A stretch of DNA of 64,000 nucleotides, from positions 1,116,001-1,180,000 of the forward strand of contig NZ_AP027741.1 of the NCBI RefSeq assembly GCF_030296755.1. Direction: 5' to 3'. The DNA comes from Methylophaga marina (GTDB lineage Bacteria; Pseudomonadota; Gammaproteobacteria; Nitrosococcales; Methylophagaceae). The notes below the pieces were generated by a model, which saw nothing but the letters and a program-made list of their open reading frames with translations, did no database searches and had not been told where the DNA came from. Both the position numbers and the translations under genes were made by a program. Shown here piece by piece: positions 56,011-64,000 of this stretch. The first letter of the stretch is position 1. Each line of letters starts with the position of its first letter.

Positions 56011-57789
56011 TTACAGGCTGAATACACTCAGAACACCACCCAGGTTAGTCCAGCTAGACAGTGATTTGTATGCACCGACTGCGCCAAGACCATCTGTGTC
56101 GTTTTCTAAGCTTGGAATCGCCATACCGATACCAGCCCAACCACCTACACCTGACAGGATTGAGATGTACTGCTTACCGTCATGTTTGTAAGTGTTGACG
56201 TTACCGATAACACCTGATGGCGTTTTGAATCTCCACAGTTCACGACCAGTTTGCGCATCAACCGCTTTCAGATAACCTTCCAGTGTGCCGTAGAACACAA
56301 CATCAGAAGCTGTTGCTAACGCACCTGACCAGACTGAGAAACGCTCTGGGTTAGACCATACGATCTTACCTTCACGTGAATCCCAAGCAATGAAGTTACC
56401 CAAATGTGTTTGGCCTTCAGGTGGGTACATGCTTAATGTAGCACCAACGTATGGTTGACCTGCTACGTATTCCACTTCAAATGGTTCATAGTCCATGCAC
56501 ACATGGTTTGTTGGAACATAGTGTAAACCAGTACGTGGTGAGTACGCAGATGGTTGTTGGTCTTTAGACCCTAACGCCGCAGGACAGATACCTGTTGTGT
56601 TCACGTCTTCACCGTTACGTGCAGTAGAGTATTTCGCTACACGATCATGTAAACCTGTTTTCAGATTCACACCGTTTGACCAGTTAACCACTGGATCGTA
56701 TTTTTCAGCGACTAACAGTTCGCCAGTTACGCGGTCCATGGTGTAACCAAAACCGTTACGGTCAAAGTGAACGGCAGTTTTACGCATTTTGCCTTTCAGT
56801 TTTTGGTCAACAAGCACAACTTCGTTAACACCATCATAATCCCACTCATCGTATGGTGTCATTTGGTAAACCCATTTCGCCATACCGGTGTCTAAGTCAC
56901 GACCCCATAGAGACATTGACCATTTGTTATCACCAGGACGTTGAACCGGGTTCCAAGTTGATGGGTTACCGTTGCCGTAGTAGAACATGTTCAAATCAGG
57001 ATCGTATGAATACCAACCCCAAGTTGTACCACCACCAATTTTCCATTGGTCACCTTGCCAAGTTTTCAACGATGAATCTTTGCCAACTGGTTTCAGCATA
57101 GAAGTGGTTTTTTCTGGGTCAACTAACATTTCATCATCAGGACCGGTGCTGTACGCTTTGTATTTCACGTTACCATCTAAGTCATAAGCTTGAACGTAAC
57201 CACGTACACCAAACTCACCACCTGAGATACCGACGATGATTTTATCTTTAAATACGTGAGCCGCTGCTGTGCTGGTCGCACCACGTTTTGGATCATCACG
57301 TTTGTCAGACCATGCAACACTACCATCAGCTGCATTCAGAGCAACCAGAGTTGTATCCGCTTGGTTCAGGAAGATTTTACCGTCTGCATAGCTTAAACCA
57401 CGGTTAACTGTGTCACAGCACATAACAGGTACTGTTTCATCGTAGTTTTGTTTTGGTTCATATTTCCATTTGATCGCGCCATCGTTGTTTAAATCCAACG
57501 CAAACACGATATTCGGAAATGGTGTGTGAACGTACATTGTGCCGTCGATAACTAAAGCATTACCTTCGTGACCACGTAAAACACCCGTTGAGAAAGACCA
57601 TGCCATGTTTAAATCTTTAACATTGTCTTTGTTGATTTGAGTTAATTCAGAGTAACGTTGGTTATTGTAGTTACCTGCTGGCATTACCCAGTTGTTTTCG
57701 TTTTGTTGCATTTGCAATAGCTCATCAGCAGCAGCCAGACCTGGTACAGCTAATGTCATCATTGCGATTGATAAAGTTTTCAGCTTCAT
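56011..57789 (-). CDS. xoxF: Lanthanide-dependent PQQ methanol dehydrogenase XoxF
   Basis: Periplasmic quinoprotein oxidising methanol, and often formaldehyde, with electrons to a cytochrome c. The 592-residue preprotein has a signal peptide ending at about residue 21 (VPGLAAA), the vicinal disulfide Cys124-Cys125, Glu192 in SGGEFGVRG and Asn275 in [10 protein letters not shown] as metal ligands, and W316-D317-Y318-D319. Asp317 is the catalytic base; the extra Asp319 is the lanthanide-binding residue that separates XoxF from calcium-type MxaF, which has Ala there. Single gene, with its own promoter and terminator; xoxJ follows. No xoxG cytochrome gene is adjacent. Confidence 0.97.
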   Translation of the reverse strand: MKLKTLSIAMMTLAVPGLAAADELLQMQQNENNWVMPAGNYNNQRYSELTQINKDNVKDLNMAWSFSTGVLRGHEGNALVIDGTMYVHTPFPNIVFALDLNNDGAIKWKYEPKQNYDETVPVMCCDTVNRGLSYADGKIFLNQADTTLVALNAADGSVAWSDKRDDPKRGATSTAAAHVFKDKIIVGISGGEFGVRGYVQAYDLDGNVKYKAYSTGPDDEMLVDPEKTTSMLKPVGKDSSLKTWQGDQWKIGGGTTWGWYSYDPDLNMFYYGNGNPSTWNPVQRPGDNKWSMSLWGRDLDTGMAKWVYQMTPYDEWDYDGVNEVVLVDQKLKGKMRKTAVHFDRNGFGYTMDRVTGELLVAEKYDPVVNWSNGVNLKTGLHDRVAKYSTARNGEDVNTTGICPAALGSKDQQPSAYSPRTGLHYVPTNHVCMDYEPFEVEYVAGQPYVGATLSMYPPEGQTHLGNFIAWDSREGKIVWSNPERFSVWSGALATASDVVFYGTLEGYLKAVDAQTGRELWRFKTPSGVIGNVNTYKHDGKQYISILSGVGGWAGIGMAIPSLENDTDGLGAVGAYKSLSSWTNLGGVLSVFSL

Positions 57790-57865
57790 AAAGTTTTCCT
57801 CTTTATTGCTTTCTAGTTATATACGACACGAAAATTGTTCAGTGTTGAACCTCATGCGTAGGGCA

Positions 57866-57894
57866 ACAATAATCTCGAAGAAAACGTTAGTCAA
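57866..57894 (-). promoter_or_regulatory. Probable sigma-70 promoter of xoxF
   Basis: On the minus strand TTGACT (57894-57889), 17 bases, then TATTGT (57871-57866). The predicted start would leave a leader of about 70 bases before the xoxF ATG, with GAGGAA as ribosome binding site close to the start. Confidence 0.65.
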
Positions 57895-57932
57895 GCATAT
57901 TTCCCATCTTTTTTATGATAATTTACTTATAA

Positions 57933-57956
57933 CTTTCGGGAATTTTTTCCCGAAAG
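57933..57956. terminator. Perfect ten-base stem-loop between gltX and xoxF
   Basis: CTTTCGGGAA/TTCCCGAAAG with a TTTT loop, 42 bases after the gltX stop and upstream of the xoxF promoter. It lacks a clear trailing T tract on the minus strand. It could end the gltX transcript or be an operator-like palindrome; termination is the simpler reading. Confidence 0.6.
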
Positions 57957-57997
57957 CCTAAGTAAATGAAATTCCTATCTTTTTTCCTTTTGCCTGA

Positions 57998-59404
57998 TCA
58001 TGAGTCCTGATTATTGATCCAGTCGATAGCGAACTCAATTGCAGCCAATGTGCGCTCACGACCAAGCAATTCCAGTGTCACATCCAAGGAAGGAGACACA
58101 GTATTCCCTGTGATTGCCACCCTGATAGGCTGAGCAACTTTCCCCATGCCGACTTCATGCATGTCTGCACAGGCTTTTATTTCTGTATGAATAGGCTCAG
58201 CCAACCATTCTGATAAAGCTGATAATCGTGATTGCATATTTTGAAGCAGAGGCAAACTAGCCTGATTCAAGTTTTTCTTAGCTGCTTTTTCGTCAAAACT
58301 GCTGACTTTGTTATAAAAGAATAGGCTGCTTTCCGCCATTTCAACCAGCGTTTTTGCTCTTTCCTGATAAAGCACGGCAATTTTTTCAAGACTAGGGCCG
58401 ACAGAAATATCAACGTTATGCTGCTGCATATGCCAGGCAAGGTGATCAGCAATATGAGTTGGAGTGCTATTTTTGATGTATTGCTGGTTTAACCACAATA
58501 ATTTCTCTGTATTAAAACTTGACGCTGCCTTGTTGACATCTTCAATGTCAAAAAGCTCAATCATTTCTTGTATTGAAAAGATTTCCTGATCGCCGTGTGA
58601 CCATCCCAGTCTGACGAGATAGTTTAGTAAGGCCTCGGGGAGATACCCTTGATCACGATAACTCATCACGCCAACAGCACCGTGCCGTTTTGAGAGTCTG
58701 GCCCCATCATCACCAAGAATCATCGGCACGTGAGCAAACTTAGGCGGCTCAGCCCCGAGTGCTTTGAAGATATTGATCTGTCTGGGTGAGTTATTGAGAT
58801 GATCATCACCACGGATAACATGGGTCATCTGCATATCCATATCATCGACCACAACCGTGAGATTGTAGGTCGGTGTGCCATCGGGGCGGGCAATAATCAA
58901 ATCATCTAATTCAGCGTTTTTAAACTCAACATTGCCACGAATCATATCTCTGACGATGACACTACCAGTCGTGGGATTCTTAAAGCGGATAACCGGTTCA
59001 ACACCGGGTTTAGGCTCAGTCAGTTTCCTGCAACGGCCATCATAACGAGGCTTTTCTTTGTTGGCGCGTTGCTGCTCACGCATCTCTTCCAGCTCATCTT
59101 TAGAGCAATAGCAATAATAGGCATCACCCTGATCCAAGAGTTGCTGAATGATTTCTTTATAACGGTCAAAGCGCTGCGTTTGATAAAACGGCCCTTCATC
59201 ATAATCGAGCCCTAGCCATGACATCCCATCAAGAATGGCTTGCACAGATTCAGCCGTAGAACGTTCAAGATCCGTATCTTCTATACGAAGTACAAATCGA
59301 CCACCGTGTTTACGGGCATAAAGCCAGGAAAACAGAGCTGTTCTCGCCCCACCAACGTGTAAATAACCTGTTGGACTTGGAGCAAAACGGGTACGTATAG
59401 TCAT
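57998..59404 (-). CDS. gltX: Glutamyl-tRNA synthetase
   Basis: Class I synthetase. It has [20 protein letters not shown] with the HIGH-like motif (HVGG), [28 protein letters not shown], and the KMSKS-like motif in [15 protein letters not shown] 59404 ([13 protein letters not shown]) is preferred to 59419. At 468 residues it is full length. It lies between the methanol dehydrogenase and the SoxYZ-like gene but has no link to them in function. Confidence 0.96.
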   Translation of the reverse strand: MTIRTRFAPSPTGYLHVGGARTALFSWLYARKHGGRFVLRIEDTDLERSTAESVQAILDGMSWLGLDYDEGPFYQTQRFDRYKEIIQQLLDQGDAYYCYCSKDELEEMREQQRANKEKPRYDGRCRKLTEPKPGVEPVIRFKNPTTGSVIVRDMIRGNVEFKNAELDDLIIARPDGTPTYNLTVVVDDMDMQMTHVIRGDDHLNNSPRQINIFKALGAEPPKFAHVPMILGDDGARLSKRHGAVGVMSYRDQGYLPEALLNYLVRLGWSHGDQEIFSIQEMIELFDIEDVNKAASSFNTEKLLWLNQQYIKNSTPTHIADHLAWHMQQHNVDISVGPSLEKIAVLYQERAKTLVEMAESSLFFYNKVSSFDEKAAKKNLNQASLPLLQNMQSRLSALSEWLAEPIHTEIKACADMHEVGMGKVAQPIRVAITGNTVSPSLDVTLELLGRERTLAAIEFAIDWINNQDS

Positions 59405-59682
59405 GTTAGAAACTCTCAACTAGGTAGGTTCAATAAAGGCAGTATTGTAACAGTTGAACATCGATATATCGCGGTTCAGACATTCCTAATCTGAATCTAA
59501 TTTAATTGTCTACATGCCAATTTTATTTGCACATTAGGAAAGCTCAGTCTGACCGGCGAAGGAAATATCCTTTTTATACAAACTTTTAATAATGATTAGC
59601 CGCTGCCAAACCAGGAACTTTTCCCATACAATACATTTCAAAAAACATAAAACAACAACAACTTCTTATTGGGGAGAGAGAA

Positions 59683-60480
59683 ATGTTTAGTCGATTATCA
59701 ACGATCATGTTTGCAGGATTAGTACTCATTCTAAGTAGTCACTCCACCTGGGCGGCCACACCAGAAGAGCCCGTATGGCCAACGCTGAAACAAACTTACT
59801 TCGGTGACAGGACAATACAGGATGAGGCGGAAGATATATTAAGCTTGGAAGCACCAAAGCGTGCTGAAGATGCAGCCATTGTGCCCCTCACCATAAAATC
59901 GTTAAAACCGCAATCGCAGGATAACTATATTGAGAACATCTATATCTTTATAGATAACAATCCAATGCCTTATTCTGCAAAATTCCATCTTTCACCTGAG
60001 CTAGGTAATGTTGATTTATCCACACGCATGCGAGTCGATCAATATACCTATGTTCGAGCTGTCGCTGAAATGAACGATGGCAGTTTATACATGGTGTCAC
60101 GTTTTGTTAAAGCTTCCGGTGGTTGCAGTGCACCCGCTGGCAAGGATGCCGCCGCCGCATTAGCTCGGTTAGGTAAAATGCAGTTGCGAATGCGTCAACC
60201 GAGCGTCGGTGAGCCCGTTCAGGCTCAGATGATCGTTAGCCACCCTAACTACAATGGGCTGCAATTTGATCAAAAAGCACGTAAATATATTCCGGCTCAC
60301 TACATCGATAAAATGAATATCAGCTATAACGGACAAGCACTGATTACGGTGGATGCCGGTATTTCGATGAGTGAAGATCCAAGCATTCGTTTTACATTCA
60401 CTCCTCAAGAGCATGGTAAGCTAGAAGCAAAAGTACATGACACAAAATCTCAAGAATTTAAAATAGAAAAAGAGATCTGA
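59683..60480 (+). CDS. Quinoprotein dehydrogenase-associated SoxYZ-like carrier protein
   Basis: A 265-residue exported fusion of SoxY-like and SoxZ-like domains. The signal peptide ends at about residue 25 (SHSTWAA). The first domain runs to FVKASGGCSAPAG, where Cys148 corresponds to the swinging-arm Cys of SoxY but with residues after it rather than at the C-terminus; the SoxZ-like domain follows from about residue 165. This fusion family occurs with PQQ dehydrogenases in methylotrophs; the cargo is not known. GGGGAGAG lies before the ATG and a strong terminator follows. Confidence 0.88.
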   Translation: MFSRLSTIMFAGLVLILSSHSTWAATPEEPVWPTLKQTYFGDRTIQDEAEDILSLEAPKRAEDAAIVPLTIKSLKPQSQDNYIENIYIFIDNNPMPYSAKFHLSPELGNVDLSTRMRVDQYTYVRAVAEMNDGSLYMVSRFVKASGGCSAPAGKDAAAALARLGKMQLRMRQPSVGEPVQAQMIVSHPNYNGLQFDQKARKYIPAHYIDKMNISYNGQALITVDAGISMSEDPSIRFTFTPQEHGKLEAKVHDTKSQEFKIEKEI

Positions 60481-60503
60481 TTTTTAATGTTTGAAACAAA
60501 AAA

Positions 60504-60525
60504 GGCCGCTTGAGCGGCCTTTTTT
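60504..60525. terminator. Bidirectional rho-independent terminator
   Basis: GGCCGCT/AGCGGCC with a TG loop, six A before and T6 after, between the convergent SoxYZ-like gene and the small Cys protein. Confidence 0.93.
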
Positions 60526-60543
60526 AACTAAATAATAGTCATC

Positions 60544-60900
60544 TTAGTTATGGATGCGACATTCTTTATAAGCAGCTTGATTCACTTCTTCGAACAGTTT
60601 TAAGCCCTTTTGAACACCTTTATCATCTCTGAATTCAGCACCTTTATCTGCAGGCATGTTTTTGTACATAAAGCCAGTACTGATATCTTCGAATTCCTTT
60701 TCAGTAAAAGCTTCCGCTAACTTATCTACAACACATGAACATTTATGAACTCCCTCATAAACATTCATTTTTGAATTCGCATCCATACAATCCATGACGA
60801 AATGCACACGGGTAACCGTAGAAAAATCATTGGACATTGCCATTGTTGGCAATAAAGCCAAACCAGTAGCAAACAATGCAGCAGCTCCAGCAATCTTCAT
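60544..60900 (-). CDS. Small exported four-cysteine protein, hypothetical
   Basis: A 118-residue protein with a signal peptide of about 23 residues (MKIAGAAALFATGLALLPTMAMS). The mature part is helical and acidic, with Cys38 in VMDCMDA, Cys54 and Cys56 in HKCSCVVDKL, and Cys114 near the end; four Cys could make two disulfides, or the CxC could bind a metal. There is no CxxCH heme motif. I do not recognise the family. It converges on the SoxYZ-like carrier across a shared terminator, and is divergent from mtdA. Confidence 0.75.
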   Translation of the reverse strand: MKIAGAAALFATGLALLPTMAMSNDFSTVTRVHFVMDCMDANSKMNVYEGVHKCSCVVDKLAEAFTEKEFEDISTGFMYKNMPADKGAEFRDDKGVQKGLKLFEEVNQAAYKECRIHN

Positions 60901-61139
60901 TCATTCTCTCCTATATTTTATTATTCATTTGTTCGGATGAGTTAAGACTCAACCTTCAAACCTTTAGTTCCACTTATCCTGATTTTGATACAGAATTGAA
61001 TAGACATACTACATGAATTCTTCATAATCTTCTGCCATCACGGCGCGGTAAAAAAACGCTTTATTTTCACACAAGACCAACATCAGGTAGAATTTCAACC
61101 TCACTAAGACACTAATAAACACAGGCGGGAGATAGCCAA

Positions 61140-62006
61140 ATGAAAAAATTGTTATTGCACTTGGATACAGATCCAGTTGCCAGCACCTTCGACCAAGCAG
61201 TGGCTTATGATGCTGGTGTCGATAACATCATTGCTCATGGCGGCGCCACACGTGACAATGTCACACCACATGTTCACGGAATGATTTTTACCCGTGGTGG
61301 AAAAAACCTGAAAAATAGCGCTATTTTCATCGGTGGCTCAAATGTGCCTGCCAGTGATCTTGTCGGTAAAGCTGTAAAAAAAGCATTTTTCGGTCCTGTC
61401 AGCGTATCGGTAATGCTCGATCCAAATGGCTCGAATACAACAGCTGCAGCCATCGCTCGTAAAGTGCTTACTGATTACGATGTCAAAGATAAAAATGTCG
61501 TCATTCTTGGCTCCGGTCCTGTAGGCCAGCGCACGGCTTTGTACATGCTCAGAGAAGGCGCAAAAAAAGTGACGCTGACTTGTCGTAGCATGGAGAGAAG
61601 TAAAGCCACGGTCAAAGAAATGAAAGAGCACTACGGTGTCGATGTCATGCCAGGCGAAACACGAAGTGATGAAGCTGTTAAACAAATCGTATCTGATGCG
61701 CATGTGGTGATTGCCGCTGGTCCAGCTGGTGTTTGTGTTGTACCGGAAATGGCACTGGCCAATAACACATCAATTGAAGTGGTTGCTGATGTTAACGCTG
61801 TCCCACCTCTGGGTGTTGCAGGCATGGAAGTCATGGATAACGGTGTCGAGAAAAATGGCATGCGTTACTACGGTGCAATAGCTATTGGTAACTTCAAAAT
61901 GAAAGTTCATCGTGGTGCTATCGCCTCGCTCTTTGAAAGCAATGATGCCTTTCTAGATGAAACCACAATTTACGATATAGCCTGCAAGATTGATAACGAA
62001 CAGTGA
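61140..62006 (+). CDS. mtdA: Methylene-tetrahydromethanopterin / methylene-tetrahydrofolate dehydrogenase MtdA
   Basis: NADP-dependent dehydrogenase of the C1 pathway. The 288-residue protein resembles Methylorubrum MtdA: LLLHLDTDPVASTFDQAVAYDAG, FTRGGKNLKNSAIFIGG, FFGPVSVSVMLDPNGSNTTAAA and the Rossmann loop VVILGSGPVGQRTALYML, then VADVNAVPPLGVAGMEV. MtdA proteins differ from MtdB in accepting H4F as well as H4MPT and in using NADP only; that is family knowledge, not tested here. RBS GCGGGAGA precedes the ATG. Its TGA overlaps the GTG of the beta-RFAP synthase gene. Confidence 0.85.
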   Translation: MKKLLLHLDTDPVASTFDQAVAYDAGVDNIIAHGGATRDNVTPHVHGMIFTRGGKNLKNSAIFIGGSNVPASDLVGKAVKKAFFGPVSVSVMLDPNGSNTTAAAIARKVLTDYDVKDKNVVILGSGPVGQRTALYMLREGAKKVTLTCRSMERSKATVKEMKEHYGVDVMPGETRSDEAVKQIVSDAHVVIAAGPAGVCVVPEMALANNTSIEVVADVNAVPPLGVAGMEVMDNGVEKNGMRYYGAIAIGNFKMKVHRGAIASLFESNDAFLDETTIYDIACKIDNEQ

Positions 62007-63037
62007 AACAAAAAACTGCTGAAGCGGAGAGCCTAACGGCAATGCCAACTGTCACCGTTCAGGCTCCAGCCAGGCTTCATCTTGGATTTCTTGATTTAAA
62101 TGCTGACATTGGTCGCAAGTTCGGTAGTATCGGACTTGCTATCAACAGCCACCACACAATCATTAATATATCTCCCGCTGAAAACTTCAATATTCAAGGC
62201 GCATATGTCACTGACAATATGCGATTGAAGATAAATCAAATATGTACGCTGTTTTATGAAAAGCTCGGGCAACATTTACCCCAAGCCAACCGTAGCGTCG
62301 CTATTTCTGTTAATTCAGCTATCCCAGAACATTCAGGGCTAGGCTCGGGAACACAACTCACTCTTACTCTCGGCGTCGCACTTGCGAAGTTTCATGGTTT
62401 ATCCATTGATACGCCATTGCTTGCCAAAGAGTTGGGGCGTGGCAAACGTTCAGGAATTGGTATTGCTACTTTTGATCATGGCGGATTTGTGATTGATGGT
62501 GGCCTTAAGCCTCAGCAAACTGTCCCACCTGTTCTTGCTCAGCTTAACTTTCCTGAGAAATGGAAAATCGTGTTAGTAATGGATCCAAATCATCAAGGTA
62601 TTCATGGCAGCGCTGAATTGCAGGCATTTAAACAACTGCCCGTGTTTCCTCAGGAAAATGCTCGCATCATCAGTCATATGACGCTGATGCAGCTATTACC
62701 TGCGCTCATTGAACAATCCTGTGATGAATTTGGTAAAGCCGTAACAGATATTCAAGCGTTAATTGGCGATCATTTTGCCCAAGCACAAGGAGGCCGATAC
62801 ACCAGTAAACGTGTCGAAGCCTGTCTATTGCAGGCCCAAAAATGGGGGCATACAGGCATTGCTCAGAGCTCTTGGGGGCCGACAGGATGTATATTCGTCG
62901 AAAGTGATGCTCAGGCAGAGCAGCTGATCAAACAGCTTGAGACATTTGCTAAAACGACTTTTTCTGAGGATGAGGCACCTGTTTTTATTCAAACATCTGC
63001 AGATAATCATGGTGCAGTTGTTGAATCCTCTATGTAA
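62003..63037 (+). CDS. Beta-ribofuranosylaminobenzene 5'-phosphate synthase
   Basis: First committed step of methanopterin synthesis, joining 4-hydroxy- or 4-aminobenzoate to PRPP with loss of CO2. A GHMP-like fold protein of 344 residues: VQAPARLHLGFLDLNADIGRKFGSIGLAI, the glycine-rich IPEHSGLGSGTQLTL, LGRGKRSGIGIATFDHGGFVIDGG and a C-terminal QSSWGPTGCIFVES. The start is GTG at 62003, overlapping mtdA (GTGA). It sits between mtdA and mtdB, consistent with a tetrahydromethanopterin-linked formaldehyde pathway. Confidence 0.92.
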   Translation: MKQKTAEAESLTAMPTVTVQAPARLHLGFLDLNADIGRKFGSIGLAINSHHTIINISPAENFNIQGAYVTDNMRLKINQICTLFYEKLGQHLPQANRSVAISVNSAIPEHSGLGSGTQLTLTLGVALAKFHGLSIDTPLLAKELGRGKRSGIGIATFDHGGFVIDGGLKPQQTVPPVLAQLNFPEKWKIVLVMDPNHQGIHGSAELQAFKQLPVFPQENARIISHMTLMQLLPALIEQSCDEFGKAVTDIQALIGDHFAQAQGGRYTSKRVEACLLQAQKWGHTGIAQSSWGPTGCIFVESDAQAEQLIKQLETFAKTTFSEDEAPVFIQTSADNHGAVVESSM

Positions 63038-63089
63038 CTGTGGCTATTATCATATTCCAGCCGTAATTTGATTATTATAAGGATTAATT

Positions 63090-63994
63090 ATGTCCAAACG
63101 TTCGATTATTCACATGCTTAACCCAATGAAGCACAACAGTCCCTTTGACATTAACATGGCACTAGATGCGGGTTACGATGTATTGATTCCATATTCACAT
63201 GTTGAGTTAAACGAAGTTGCAGGTCTAACTCAGGATGCTATTTTTTCACGTGGTCCCTCAGGTGTGAAAAAACCGGCATGTTCATCGGTGGACGTGATAT
63301 CGGATTGGCGATGGACATGTTGGAATCAGCTAAAAAATCCATGGTTCCTCCTTTTGAAATTTCAGTTTTTGCTGATCCAAGTGGTGCTTTCACTACAGCT
63401 GCAGCGTTGGTGGCTTGTGTCGAGCGTGAACTGAAAAATAAATTTAAACAAGAATTAAAAGGCGCTAAAGCCGTTGTCTTCGGTGGAACCGGACCAGTGG
63501 GTATTGCTACAGCAGTTATTGCTGCCCTTCAGGGTGCAGAAACGGCCATTGTTGATCACTTCTCTATTGATACTGCACTAGAGTTTGCTGCAGAAGCCAA
63601 AAAACGCTATGACGTTGATTTACGAGGCACGACAGCGGCTTCTGATGCTGATAAAGCCCGTTTATTGTACGACGCAGACATCGTTTTCTGTGCAGCTAAA
63701 GCAGGGGTCCAGGTACTGAATGCATCTGTTTTACGTGATGCGACTAAACTCAAAGTGGCTGGCGATGTTAATGCCGTGTCACCACTGGGTATCGAAGGCG
63801 TTAAATTGATGGACTTTGGCGCACCGTTGACACATGCCACTAATTCACCTGATGCCGTTGGTATTGGTGCATTAGCTATTGGTGATGTTAAATACAAATT
63901 ACAGCAAGCACTGTTAAGAGAGACATTAGAGTCAGAAAAACCTGTTTATCTTGATTTCCGTAATGCCTTCGATGGTGCGCGTAAATTAGTCTAA
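63090..63994 (+). CDS. mtdB: Methylene-tetrahydromethanopterin dehydrogenase MtdB (frameshifted)
   Basis: NAD(P)-dependent oxidation of methylene-H4MPT. The N-terminus SIIHMLNPMKHNSPFDINMALDAGYDVLIPY and FADPSGAFTTAAALVA resemble Methylorubrum MtdB; the Rossmann loop is VVFGGTGPVGIATAVIAAL, and VAGDVNAVSPLGIEGVKLMD follows. After S-G-V-K-K the frame breaks at an A6 run, 63267-63272; one more A gives K-K-T-G-M-F-I-G-G-R and a 301-residue protein ending at the TAA at 63992-63994. AAGGA lies nine bases before the ATG. The window ends six bases later. Confidence 0.9.
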
Positions 63995-64000
63995 TCTCAT

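Noticed and set aside
56011-57789. Calcium-type MxaF methanol dehydrogenase
   Set aside because: The WDYD motif has the extra Asp319 typical of XoxF; MxaF has Ala there, and mxaI and mxaG are not adjacent.

Overview
The window looks like chromosome from a marine methylotrophic gammaproteobacterium, most probably Methylophaga or a close relative. This rests on content: a lanthanide-type methanol dehydrogenase (xoxF) with xoxJ, a quinoprotein-associated SoxYZ-like carrier, and a tetrahydromethanopterin block (mtdA, beta-RFAP synthase, mtdB), set among ordinary gammaproteobacterial neighbourhoods (pilBCD-coaE-zapD-yacG, lptM-lysA-dapF-DUF484-xerC, petABC-sspAB). No tRNA, rRNA, IS element, prophage or CRISPR array was seen.

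Layout. 1-5.9 kb: left-edge partial gene, pmbA, moeB, prmC, a tail-anchored receiver protein, DUF3301 and rsmE, nearly all on the minus strand. 5.96-25.8 kb: a large lipopolysaccharide inner-core region. The plus strand carries suhB-like, pgeF, a ZIP transporter, waaF, a membrane glycosyltransferase, a GT4 glycosyltransferase, a WaaP-like kinase and a NodU-type carbamoyltransferase. Facing it is a tightly overlapping minus-strand operon: waaP, a tandem-kinase protein, waaG, galE, a YrbL-like kinase and a further glycosyltransferase. gmhA, hldE and waaC supply and transfer ADP-heptose; an FAD oxidoreductase and an aldo/keto reductase lie between them. 25.8-30 kb: thrB, DUF2782 and polA, then a 577-bp gene-free stretch packed with inverted repeats. 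30.5-34.4 kb: lptM-lysA-dapF-DUF484-xerC. 34.5-40 kb: type IV pilus genes, then coaE, zapD and yacG. 40-44.5 kb: aspS, nadA, mutT and small zinc proteins. 44.6-50.8 kb: an Atm1-type ABC exporter, pseudoazurin, the cytochrome bc1 operon and sspAB. 50.8-53.7 kb: a two-component pair. 53.7-64 kb: the methylotrophy region, interrupted by gltX.

How the genes work together. Methanol would be oxidised in the periplasm by XoxF, helped by XoxJ; electrons enter the respiratory chain, for which this window supplies cytochrome bc1 and a blue copper protein. Formaldehyde would then be carried on tetrahydromethanopterin, which needs beta-RFAP synthase for its synthesis and MtdA/MtdB for oxidation of the methylene form. 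The LPS genes form the heptose-kinase-glucose inner core, with several small kinase-fold proteins and a carbamoyltransferase probably decorating it.

Sequence quality. Eleven genes, including several that should be essential, are split by frameshifts. Eleven of the twelve events are missing bases, nine of them in homopolymers of 6-7 bases; the corrected lengths are all multiples of three. I read these as probable sequencing or assembly undercalls and annotate each as one gene, but four fall exactly on the A AAA AAG slippery heptamer, so a biological explanation is listed as a testable alternative.
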